A stretch of 64,000 bases of DNA. Source: Dillenia suffruticosa. Its lineage: Eukaryota > Streptophyta > Magnoliopsida > Dilleniales > Dilleniaceae. How positions within the stretch are numbered: the stretch's first letter is position 1; the number at the start of each line of letters is the position of its first letter. The stretch is taken from contig JAVTVX010000011.1 of NCBI GenBank assembly GCA_033439265.1, positions 13,971,090 to 14,035,089 on the forward strand, read 5' to 3'. The notes beneath the pieces are model-generated. The model was not told the origin of the DNA, did not search any database, and saw only the letters and a list, made by a program, of their open reading frames with translations. The translations under genes were made by a program, and so were the position numbers. Positions 48,163 through 59,462 of this stretch are shown here, piece after piece.

Positions 48163-51055
48163 ATATGTTTCGTTCAATATGGATGGTGCACATGGTTGGT
48201 ACTTAGAAAGGTTAATTAAAAAAAAAAAAGATAGGACACCATATGCTGCTATGGAGATGCTAGTACTGCTATTTAAAGGGGTTTTCTAAAAGTTATGTCC
48301 TTCATATCCATTCCATTAATAGTTGTAGCTTCCTTCGTTCCACCAAATTTTAGTCTCATGTCCTTTGTTCATAATTACTGCACTAAATGATCTTAGACTT
48401 CAGCTTCACCTTTTAGATTTCACAACCACACCCAAAAGTTTAAATGCTATTTCAAAGTTTAATTTTATGATCCAAAGGTCACTCAACCACAAAATAGGAA
48501 TAATTTAGTCCTATTCCAACCTTTCTAGAGCTGGACTTGTTGAATCAACTATTACGGCTTCTAAATAGAAACTTTACTTTGTCAATAGGATACCCACCAA
48601 GTAATAAGGTTTGGATACTTGAAATTTTGTTGAAATCCTTAATTGTTAGAAAAGGAATGATTTTAACCTTTTGTGTCAATGTCTTTTTGACCTTAATTTA
48701 AAGTTGGAAATGCGTGCAAATCACGGTAGGCCGACAAAAAATTAGCAGGGGTAGAGATTTTGACTTCCTTAAAGTTATAATATTAGCAGCATAATTTACC
48801 TTTCAACGGCTATCATTTGCTTGTATGATTCAGGCCTTGGTGGTTGGGGTAGTTCAGGACTTGGCTTAGCCCTTATTTAGCCATTTGATGTCAACCTAAC
48901 CCAACCATCCAGAAATCTTAGTTGAGACCCCACTAGCTAGTGTTGGACCTAAACACAATCATGTATTTCCACAACCGTTAGCCCAAATTGTCTTCCAGTA
49001 CCAACTTGCTATCTAATCTCACTTCTCTTTTTGGTCTGATTTTTTACATTTTAACTTTTAGCTGGCTTTTTTTTATTTTATGCTCCCAATATCTCAATTT
49101 ATTCCATTTACTAATGGAAGGCATCAATTCAGATCGCTTCTCCGGTGCCTAAGTCTCAGTGATTTGGAACCTTCTTGTGCATTGGAATCATTCTTGCTTA
49201 ACAGTTGTATCATCTTGTGGTCTTAAGGACAAAATACTATCTTGCATGTTCATGACATTATTCTAATAGGGACAACCTACATTAGATCCGTTGGAGTAAG
49301 AAGACCAAACTGACCCCACTTATTTCATCTTTTGTCATTGTCTACCCATATCTATAGATCTTGTCGCAGCCACTAAAAACAGCAAATATCCGTTGGTTTT
49401 GAAGTGGGTAAGAGTAAGAGGACTCCACCGACATCCCCCACATGACACAACTAGAACCAGTAGCCTTAATATTACAGTTTTGGTGAAATTTAATGTTAAT
49501 TCTCTATAATAGCGATTATGACTTTTGATTCCCAAGTATGAAATTGTCGCTGAGAATAACTAGGATGACAAGACTGGTGCCGAGCATGACAATAGTTTGC
49601 TTGTATTTGATCATACAGGAGCATTAAGAACAGCACAGAGAGAAGGAAATTGGGATATTTCTCATGTGGAACAGGAAACCCAATTGATGATTGTTGGCGC
49701 TGCGACCCTAATTGGCACAAAAACCGCAAGCGACTTGCAGACTGTGGCATTGGATTTGGCCGCAACGCCATTGGAGGCCGTGATGGTCGCTTCTATGTTG
49801 TGACAGACCCTGGTGATGACGATCCTGTCAATCCCAGGCCAGGCACCCTCCGCCATGCTGTCGTCCAAGCTGAGCCCCTCTGGATTGTTTTCAAAAGGGA
49901 TATGGTGATTCAACTGAAGCAGGAGCTCATAATGAACAGCTTCAAGACCATTGACGCCCGTGGCGCTAATGTCCATATTGCTAATGGAGCTTGCATTACC
50001 ATCCAATTCATTACCAATGTTATCATCCATGGTCTCCACATTCATGATTGTAAGCCAACTGGGAATGCCATGGTGAGAAGCTCGCCATCCCATTATGGGT
50101 GGAGGACAATGGCTGATGGGGATGCCATTTCAATTTTTGGGTCAAGTCATATATGGGTCGATCACAATTCACTCTCTCACTGTGCTGATGGCCTTGTTGA
50201 TGCTGTGATGGGCTCTACTGCCATTACCATTTCTAACAACCATTTTGCTCACCACAATGAGGTGCGTTTCGTCCATTTAACCTTCTCACTGATTTTTTCT
50301 TTTTTCTTTTTTTTTTTTTTTTGGTTGTGTCTAGCATATGCCTAATGATGATGTGTTTTCTATCAAACAGGTGATGCTTTTGGGTCATAGTGACTCATAT
50401 GTCAGAGACAAGCAGATGCAGGTGACCATTGCTTTCAACCACTTCGGAGAGGGTCTTATCCAGAGAATGCCTAGGTAAAACAAAGTGTTTAACAATCTTT
50501 CAGAAGTAAAACAAAGTGTTAACATCTTTTCAGGAGCAAACTTTTTCTATTTATGGGTTTTCTATTACAACTCAGTGATTCTATTGTCATCTGTCATAAA
50601 TCTGCAGGTGCAGACATGGGTACTTCCATGTGGTGAACAATGATTACACCCATTGGGAAATGTATGCGATTGGCGGCAGCGCAAGCCCAACCATCAACAG
50701 CCAGGGCAATAGATACCTCGCGCCCATGAACTCTTTCGCAAAGGAGGTAAAAATTTCCGGTTCTTTATAATTAAACTGTGATGCACCATTAGAGTTGTAC
50801 TGATTGTTCAAAAATAAATTGGGTTTTGGGCAGGTAACTAAGAGGGTGGAGACATCTCAGGGTGTGTGGAAGAACTGGAATTGGAGATCAGAGGGAGACC
50901 TCATGCTGAATGGAGCATACTTCACTCCATCCGGTGCTGGTGCTTCCGCTAGCTATGCTAGGGCTTCAAGCTTGGGTGCCAAGTCTTCTTCCATGGTTGG
51001 TGCCATCACTGCCTCAGCTGGTCCACTGTCCTGCCGCAGAAGTACAAATTGCTAG
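46665..51055 (+). CDS. Pectate lyase (polysaccharide lyase family 1), secreted
   Basis: Seven exons: 46665-46774, 47175-47234, 48071-48124, 49619-50261, 50371-50474, 50608-50746, 50834-51055. They sum to 1,332 nt, 443 residues, TAG stop. Residues 1 to about 25 form a hydrophobic signal peptide ([16 protein letters not shown]). A short variable N-terminus precedes the conserved pectate lyase blocks [89 protein letters not shown], and IQRMPRCRHGY with the catalytic-region Arg. Such enzymes cleave de-esterified homogalacturonan by Ca2+-dependent beta-elimination in the cell wall. All domain blocks look intact and length is normal. Intron 3 (48125-49618) is the longest; introns 1-3 are rich in CT microsatellites. 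Paralogue assignment is not attempted. Confidence 0.96.
48125..49618 (+). other. Pectate lyase intron 3
   Basis: 1.5 kb between the 54-nt third exon and the main exon. The donor GTGGGT is followed within 7 bases by a CT run (about 48131-48156). No coding content; short open frames near 49335-49600 match nothing. Confidence 0.75.
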
Positions 51056-52785
51056 TAATTTCTAAACCAAATTCAATAGGATGGTGATAAAAAACGCCCT
51101 CCCCCCCCCCCCCCCAAAAAGCATTTTTTTTTCTTATTAAATTGTGATTTGGATTGATATATAGCTCTACCATATACTACCAATATTCAACCCTGTTGTT
51201 TCCTATCCCAAAATTTATCTATCCGCCAACCACATTTTGACAAGTGTACAATTTATTTTACACGTTGTCATCAAACCATTGTTGCTCAACCTCGGCTCGC
51301 TTCAACTGAAAGGCAAATGGCATTCATGAAGTGGGCGCGGATGCGTTGTTCATGTCCCCTTTACACTTTCCATTTCCCCTACTTTTGGTCTTCATCACCA
51401 CATTTCACAATCTTGTCCAAGTCCTCTCCCTCTCAAGTCCTTGTCCTTCTGCTGCGTCTCTTTGTTTTGTCTCTTGGCTTTTTATAGGAAGTGAATGAAT
51501 GATCTTGTGATTTTTCCATTTTTCTTGGTTTTTTTCTTTCTTTTTTCTTTTGGTTTTCCAGATGTTACAAGCAAATACCATGATTGTAAGGTTGAGCTTA
51601 GTTTATAAACTTTGTTGAAATTATGGATAGCATTCTTTATATTTTATGTTTTGAGTTTTTTGGGAACTTTTGTGATAGATAATGTGTAGAAGCAACTCTC
51701 TCTTTTGGTACTAGGGGAGGGTCGAACTCAAACTCAAGATTTCTAAAAAGAAAAAATCAGTGACTGTTGAGTTATAGTTGATTAACTAGTTCTCTCTCTC
51801 TCTCTCTCCAAACAAACTTTTTTTTCTATCAGGACTGAAAACTGATCATATGCAGCAACATCATAGAGTCAAAATTTCAATCTTCCACATGTAATGGTCC
51901 AGAAATGGCTTCTCACTGGATTAGAATGAACATCTTTTTACCATGCGCTGAGAAGTGATGCAGACTATCTTAGCTTGAGGTCATGAATGAAGCTTGTGTG
52001 GGGTTCAATATTTTGTTCTACTTGAGATTATATGGTACAGCAAGTCATAGTCTTCAATCAGGAAAACAGGGGTTACCCCTTAAGTGATAGAATAGGAGGA
52101 AAGCTAATCATAAAAAAAGGTCCCAAAACGGTCCACAAAGTCCCCAAAGTTCCAGCAAAATCACCAAAGGGTATCTTGATTATGCAAGTCATAAGCCATC
52201 ATCTTTATCCCCAAGCTTCATATATTACTCCCACAGTTTATGTAGCCTTTTTTTTTTAAACACACTTACAAACCTCTAAACCCCGCGATTTTTCTTTCAT
52301 AACTTAATGACAGATTGGATAACACCATATGATAGATCTCACGAAACAAATCTGAAATCAGAAGTTGGCTAGGCGAGATAGGAAACCACTTTGACACTTT
52401 TTTTTTTGTTTTTTATACATAGGAGAGAATGATGTTAATGATATAGTTTGTCAAAATTAATGAAATCCTTAACAACGAATTTACCCCTTGTTTTCTTTTA
52501 TTTTTTTCAAATAAAAGAGTGGAAGACATACCTCAACCTCTCTATCGTATGATTTTCGGCTCACCATAGAATATAAGGTGTTTTTTCACCATATCTTGAC
52601 CAAAATGCGAGTGGTTCAATATTCATCCTTAAAATGCTCAACTTATGAACAATTACAAGTAAATTTGAACTTGCAATTGCAATATTAGTGTGTTGCCACT
52701 AAATTACTATCCTGGTAACAATGCCTCAGTGTTTAGACGTTAATGTACCATCTTTTTTGTACTATATCAATCGATATCTGAAATC
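51056..52785. other. 3' flank of pectate lyase and spacer
   Basis: The first few hundred bases should contain the pectate lyase 3' UTR. A C15 homopolymer with a following A run lies about 45 nt after the stop (51101-51115). Beyond about 51.7 kb it is spacer with a CT run near 51793-51808. No gene seen. Confidence 0.55.
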
Positions 52786-52789
52786 ATAT

Positions 52790-52945
52790 TTCGACTAATC
52801 CGATTTGAGATTTATACTGACTCATTTAAGTAGACTACCCTCCCAACGTAGTATGCTCTATGCCAAAATCGCGAGTCAAACTCGTAATTTTAGTTAAAAA
52901 ATTTAATACCACATTCTATTAGACCAACTCAACATACCATCAGTG
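52790..52945 (-). repeat. tRNA-like SINE-type repeat, copy A
   Basis: On the minus strand: GAGTTGGTCTAATAGAATG (A-box-like), TTACGAGTTTGACTCGCG (B-box-like), then GGGAGGGTAGTCTACTT and an AATCGGATTAGTCGAAATAT tail. The first three blocks recur in order in 53930-54062. Confidence 0.55.
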
Positions 52946-53273
52946 AAACGCATCACAATCTTAACAGTCAGCATCGTCAAGTCTTAAATCTCAACCATAA
53001 TACACAAGTTCCAAAATCTTTTATCATCATAATTTAATTTTAAAGCTAAAATCCAATTCCCTCACGAATCGAACAAAAATTACACAGAAAGATACGGTAC
53101 AATCTTTTTTTTTTTTTAGAGTACAAAGATACAGTACAATCTTACCGTACAACTTTGCTTGTATTGAAGGGAGATGAATAATGAATAGATATTGGTGTAT
53201 CGTAACAGTTTCAAACGATTCCATCAGTTTAGCCACCATTTTATTAAATTCCAACTGTTGAAGCGGCAACATG

Positions 53274-53309
<36 letters not shown>

Positions 53310-53929
53310 ACTTCCTATCCGTACCATGAGGTGGCAAAAAATTGATAGGTACCTAACATTGAACCCAAAAGTAGAACAAAATTCCGCAAGATGAGAGGTG
53401 GAGATTACATTTCTCTAATCCCACATGGATAGAAGAAACAAATCCACACAGATTTGCATGTGAGTAGGACCCTTGTGGCATGTGAGGGATTGCTCACTTG
53501 ACAATTTGGAGGGCCTTATTTTAGGTTTCTCGTGGCTTAAAATTATATATACATCTGTATATGTATAGTTCTCTGTATTGCCTGTATGAAACGAACCTTT
53601 GCTTGACCTGTCATTTTCAGATCTTACACTAGCTCAACATTACAACGGGGGATTGCTCTGTCAAGCCCCCCCCTTCCCCCCAAATCAGTGCTACATAATT
53701 CATCTATATTTCACATCAAGATTCAGCCTCTTGAGCTGGTCTAAGAACATGAATGGACTAGTCCTATTGTGTCGGTTTGTAAGATTCTGATACAGGAAAT
53801 AGCTAACAAGGAAAAAATGAAAAAAGAGAGTTTTCTTTGGGGAGAGAGAGAGGGAGAGACAGATACGGGGTAAAATTACGTGGGAAACTTCCTTCATTCA
53901 AGAGTACCACCCTGGATAATGCCTACTTA

Positions 53930-54062
53930 ATGCCTACTTAAGTGGTTCATTTGGAAGACTACTCTCCCAATATAATCTGTTCCATACCCAAATCATGAGT
54001 TAAACTCGAAATCTTAATTAAGAAATTTTACATCACATATCACTAGACCAACTAATCATCGA
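53930..54062 (-). repeat. tRNA-like SINE-type repeat, copy B
   Basis: On the minus strand: TTAGTTGGTCTAGTGATATG, TTTCGAGTTTAACTCATG, then TTGGGAGAGTAGTCTTCC. Sister of 52790-52945 about 1.1 kb away in the same orientation. Confidence 0.55.
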
Positions 54063-54181
54063 TCGATATGAACTAATCATAGACTCAGAATTATGTACAA
54101 ATTGGGGTAATTTGATGCTGTGTTCTTTATATATATTATAATATCATCTTACAGGGAGGGCAAAATCCTTTTTTTTTCTTT

Positions 54182-54258
54182 GGTTACATAAAGATTCAAA
54201 CCCTGAATTTCAGAATTGAAAGAAAGAGATTGTGACTACCGGACTATCCTTTGGGGAT
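54182..54258 (-). repeat. tRNA-like SINE-type repeat, copy 2 of the 14.9-kb family
   Basis: On the minus strand: GGATAGTCCGGTAGTCACAA (A-box-like), then CAGGGTTTGAATCTTTATGT (B-box-like). Same block order as 14929-15002. Confidence 0.5.
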
Positions 54259-54439
54259 AGCAAGGGAGATGCCCGAATCTTAAATGTAATGGTCATTTGC
54301 AAAAGTTTATACCGAGCCAAAATGATTGGCGGTAATGTGATGTTTGATTTCTTGCACAATTCCTCCCACATTTATATTTTTCAATGTTCTTTTTTTTCTT
54401 TGGCATAAACGAATTTTTTTACTATCAATCGGTATTCAA

Positions 54440-54590
54440 GCTTCACCGACTATTTCGGTCCGAACATTGTAGATCCATTAAGAGATTGACTCTCTCAAAT
54501 CCAATTTCTCTATTCTCATAACTCAAACTCAAGACGTATAATTAAGCGAATGCAACAGCTTACCACTATACTCATAGATAATGGTGAAAA
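54440..54590 (-). repeat. tRNA-like SINE-type repeat, relative of 45640-45790
   Basis: On the minus strand: GAGTATAGTGGTAAGCTGTT (A-box-like), TCTTGAGTTTGAGTTATGAG (B-box-like), then GAGAGAGTCAATCTCTTAAT and a tail with GAACGT-type sequence. Aligns with 45640-45790. Confidence 0.5.
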
Positions 54591-54599
54591 CTCAAGTAC

Positions 54600-56261
54600 C
54601 GAAAAAGTCAAAACAAAAAAAAAAAGAAAAAGAAAAAGAAAATCCTTAAATACGCTTATAGATTCACATTTCACATTAGGTTGAAAAGAAAGAACCTATT
54701 ATCCTTGTAGTGGCAAATTAGGTGATTATTTACATTCATAATAATTTACAGATTATATGTAATTGCAATTACAAAAAGATACCATATATCGACATCGACT
54801 CTTTTGGTAGACAATGCCCAAGATTTCGAATCTTGCAAAAACCAAGATAATGGTTCCAAGTTTCCAAATCAAATTAGAACTAAGTTGATAGTGTCAATTC
54901 CGATTCTAGAACCAGATGGTTCTGATTTGGTTGTGTAACTAAAATTGAACGATTTCAAATTCAACAGTTTTTTTTTTTTCATAATTTTTTTCTCACACTT
55001 TTTAGGATTTTTAAGATTTCTCATTCCATCGTTCTTTAAAGATACCAACTCAAGTCAGGAACCGAGACCGAACTAGTGGTTTGAGAGCTCAGGTTGCAAA
55101 ATTAGAATAGAACCACTTACAATTTTAGTTTGATTCTTCAAGGTTTAATTCCGATTAAATTCCAATTCAGAATCGGAACCTTGGGCATGTCTAAACACAC
55201 TCAAGGAAATTGATCCCTAACAACTTTAGTTTTTTTGGTACATACATACATACATACCGGAACTCAAACCCGAGTCTATTGATCCCTAACCACTTTAAAC
55301 ACCTTGGTAATTACAAAATGGATTCTTGTATATTAGATTTACTTGAAGTTGTGTTTGTTAATGGGGAATTTAGATCAGGAAATTTAAACCTGAAAAAACA
55401 ATATATATATATATATATATTCCAGCTTGTTTCATAGAAATCTTCCCATATATAAGAAAATATTTTGTCCATGATAAAGATAATTGTTATTTTCAAAGCA
55501 TAAGAAGAAATGAAAAGTTTAAATTTTGATAATAATGAAGAACAATTTCTAGAAAAAAGTTTTGTGAAAAAAATATGGAAAAACATTTCATGCATTCACC
55601 ATTTTCTTAATTTAATTCTAACCAAATTGTGAAAAAAATAAATAAATAAAAAGAACGCACCTTAACCATATATACAGGTTGTAGTAGTTGAATTTTCATA
55701 TTTCTTTAGCAACTGGAATCACTTCCAACGCAGTCTATCACAGTTATAACCATCCCTACACCAAGGCTTTATGCTTTCAGTTAAAGACTTATATGTTTTG
55801 CCCTCATCAGAGAGCGAAAATAGAATGAGGATGTGTTTGATAAACACATAAGTGCCTTATTAAATTCTCAAATCGAAAGCATACTTTAGTAAGCCCAAAA
55901 AAGACGATGACACAATTGTAAAAAATAAATTAATAAATCAATCAATCAATCAATCAATTCTGAAACTAAAAACACCATAGCACAAGAAAGCAGGATGCGT
56001 GAGGGCACAAACATTGTTCTTTCTTTTCAGATTTCAATATTTCAAAGTATATCATGCTTAAATGGGGCCGGGCTTCCACCTTCACTGGGAAATAGCAATG
56101 AAACTAAAAAAAGTTACCTTAAGTGCAACTTAGAGTTGAAAACATTGGTATTACCCTTTTCATGCATTTTGCATTAGGAAGCCAAATAATTCTCTAGATT
56201 AGAGCTGGAATTCGTAATAATCTAATCAAAGCACCGCATGGAGTAAAGGACAAAGTTAACT
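54600..56261. other. Spacer and 3' flank of the ITPase gene
   Basis: No gene seen. Contains an AAAAAG run near 54616-54640, a CATA run near 55241-55257, a TA run near 55401-55420 and an AATC run near 55933-55958. The last few hundred bases should hold the 3' UTR of the minus-strand ITPase gene. Confidence 0.55.
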
Positions 56262-59200
56262 TTAAGATGGAGAGCCCATCTGGAAAGTGTACCCGGCCTC
56301 CGAAAAGTGCGATTTGACCAATGCAAGAGCCTTTGAACGGTGAGAGATCTTGTTCTTTTCCTCCTTGGGCATTTCAGCATAACTGCAATGGGAGTAGCAG
56401 CATTAATAAGCAGTATTGAATGTGTAATGCTGCTCGAAGAGTCTAGAATGAGTAATATAGGGAGGGGCATGGAGACTTACGTCTGTTCATGGCCATCAGG
56501 TTGAAAGATTGGATCCCATCCAAAATCATTGGGTCCTCTTGGAGGAACAATCTTTCCCTAAAACGTCAGCAAAGAAGTAATGGAAAGTGAGACGTCACCA
56601 AAATGGTTAATGGTAAGTCATAACAGTCAGCGGCAACCATTCTAGTTAGGGTAGCCATTTCATCAGTCAAATGGCCAATTCAGTCTAAACCGATGTTAAA
56701 TCAACCTTTATGGAATTTAATACTTTTCCTCCCATTCTTCTTTGGCAACGGAAACTGTTTCAATGCCTAATTCCACTTATGGCTGAGATTGATACCACCA
56801 TAATTAGTAAGGCAGCTAACTTGTTTGGCAGAGTTTCAGATTCAGAATAGTAGAAAGCAAAGCACCATTTTCCAATCCAACATTCCACTTATTATGTCTA
56901 AAAACATAAAGCAAGAATCACAACCTCTTTTTTTCTTATTTTCTTTTTTGTTGTTGTAAGCTTGGCATCTGATTCTAGCTAGGTGTCACCTGTCCCCAAT
57001 TTATATATACAGGAATTTTTTATTTTTCCCTCAAACCATAAGAAAGCCTCTGTCGACAAAATCGGAGGCAGAATAAATGATGAATGAAACTAGACTCTAG
57101 ACAAGAAAAATTATACATGGTAGAGACACAGGATGGTTGGCACAACACAGCACAAAAAATCATGCTTATAGCGACACGGAAAAGTTTTATACATATATAT
57201 TAGAACATTACATGACATGGGCACACACAAAAGAATTATTGATAGACATAGTGTAATGAAAACATAAACCACCAACTATGCATGTATGAAACTTACTCAT
57301 ATTTTGCTAAATGTTAATTATGCCTTCACTTCATACATGTGATATCATTATTTTTAATTTTAAACTATCCTCTATTAAGTTTTTTAATTTCTAGTCCAAA
57401 TATAAATGAATCATTATCTTATAACTATAAATAGAAAAGGGGGGATGCACTTATGGAGATTCAGAAATTGCCCACAATATCCTTAAATGTTGATATGTTA
57501 CTTTTCATGAGAATAAAGTAAATAAGTATCACAAGTATTTAATTTCTGTCATTTTCTTTCTTGGTAAACAGTCTACCATTCTATAATAACTATCCACGAT
57601 GCTCAAACCCTATTTTTCTCCTAATTTCTTTCTCAAAACTCTCTCTCTATTTCTTTCTTCTTCTTCTTCTTCTTCTTCTTCTTCTTCTTCTTCTTCTTCT
57701 TCGTTTTCCTTGCACACATAGGGCGCATCTATTCCCTAGTGTCACCCTAGTGTCTACTAAGTGATTGGCAATGGAGTGTCCCTAGTGTCACCCTACTTTT
57801 TTCCTTTCTTTTTCCCTTGGGGGTGAGGTGTAGGGGAAGGGAGAGTGAGAGGGCGAGCGAATTTTAAAGTTTCTTAGCAGAGAGAGAAAACACAAAGAAA
57901 GGGAAAATATCAGTAGAAGTGTGTCAAGATAGGCTGCAATACAGTATAGAAACATGCTACAAGTTATTCATGATATTTGTAAGTAATGGTGTGATAAATG
58001 AAAATAAAATAACGTTGTCATGCATCATCAAAGACATTTTATTATTTTCATCTACGAAAAATTACATCTGGTAATGTAGACTTCCATAACATGGAGAAAT
58101 ATGTATGTAAGAAATGTAAATCTTATATATCACACCAAACAGAATTTATAAATCATACCGGTGTCTTCCCTGTAAATGTAATTGGTTCTGAATCAGGCCC
58201 AAGAGCAAGTGAAAATATGCATAGAGCATAAGCTGATTTATCTTCATATGCCATGAGCAAATTGTTCAGACCTGGACAATTATGATGTAGAACTAAAACC
58301 AGTTAGCAAAGTGATAAAACTACATACAAGAGCATGAAAGGCCAAAGAGCCAAAAATACAACCTTCATGACCAATCTTTTGAAGGAACCACTTGCTGCAA
58401 ATTCAGTTTAGCATCAATCATCAGTGAATAGGAAACAAGCATCTCAGACAATAATTTCATGCAGAGGAAAACAATCTGATTACAAATATGTTAGTATCAG
58501 TACTTAAACACATTTGTCAGATATGTTGCCAATATAGCTTATATCACACTCATTCTCATGACGAAACAACCTGAAGTTCTTATGAAAATAACATTTAGGT
58601 ACTTCAGAAAAAGGAAATCAAATCATCCCCCACTCCTCCGCAGGTGTCATCAATTTTATGCTAGCCTACAAGTTCAAACATTCCACCAGAACTTTCTTTT
58701 TGTCGCACACAACATAAGCTTACAGCAAAGCAAAATTCATATAGAACAGATACAAATCTATGTACCAACGGCCCATTGGACATGAGACGTTGCGAGGAAG
58801 ACATTGTTTGGATCTCTTATGTGGCAGGGAGGAGGAAGGAAGGAAGGAGAACAGAGATGTCTTCCCCCTGTTTGGAATAAATGCTGGAGGGGGTGTGGAG
58901 GAGAGGGCATGTACCCTCATATTGATTATTTTGACAGTGAATGGACGGGGTAGAGTTATTTATATTTCTTTGGCCACTCTATTCCTTCTAAAAAAAACAT
59001 AGGGCATTTTGAAAAGACAGGTAAATTTTCATGAAGACTTTATTCTCTCCCCTTGGACCCTGTCCAATCTTCTGGGATGCATTTTGTTTAAATGTTTGAA
59101 GGGGCTGAATCCCCTCCTTTCCCCTTCCCTTAACGCAAAACAAACCCAATGGTGATTGAAGGGTATCAAACCTCCCTCCCCCAATCTCCCAAGCTTAAGG

Positions 59201-59423
59201 AATTGATAAGCCACTAACAGACACCTTGAGTTATAATTACTTATTATTCTTGAACAAAAGGCTAAGGGGAAGGCTTCAAAATGATGATTTTATCATAAGA
59301 TGCATCAGATAAATGAGTCAAGCAGAATCAAAGATAAGAACATAACCAAGTAAGAGATTTCATTCACTATCATAAATGAATGGGGCATATTCTAAGACAT
59401 CTCATTAGAGAGAGAGAAGGGGC

Positions 59424-59462
<39 letters not shown>

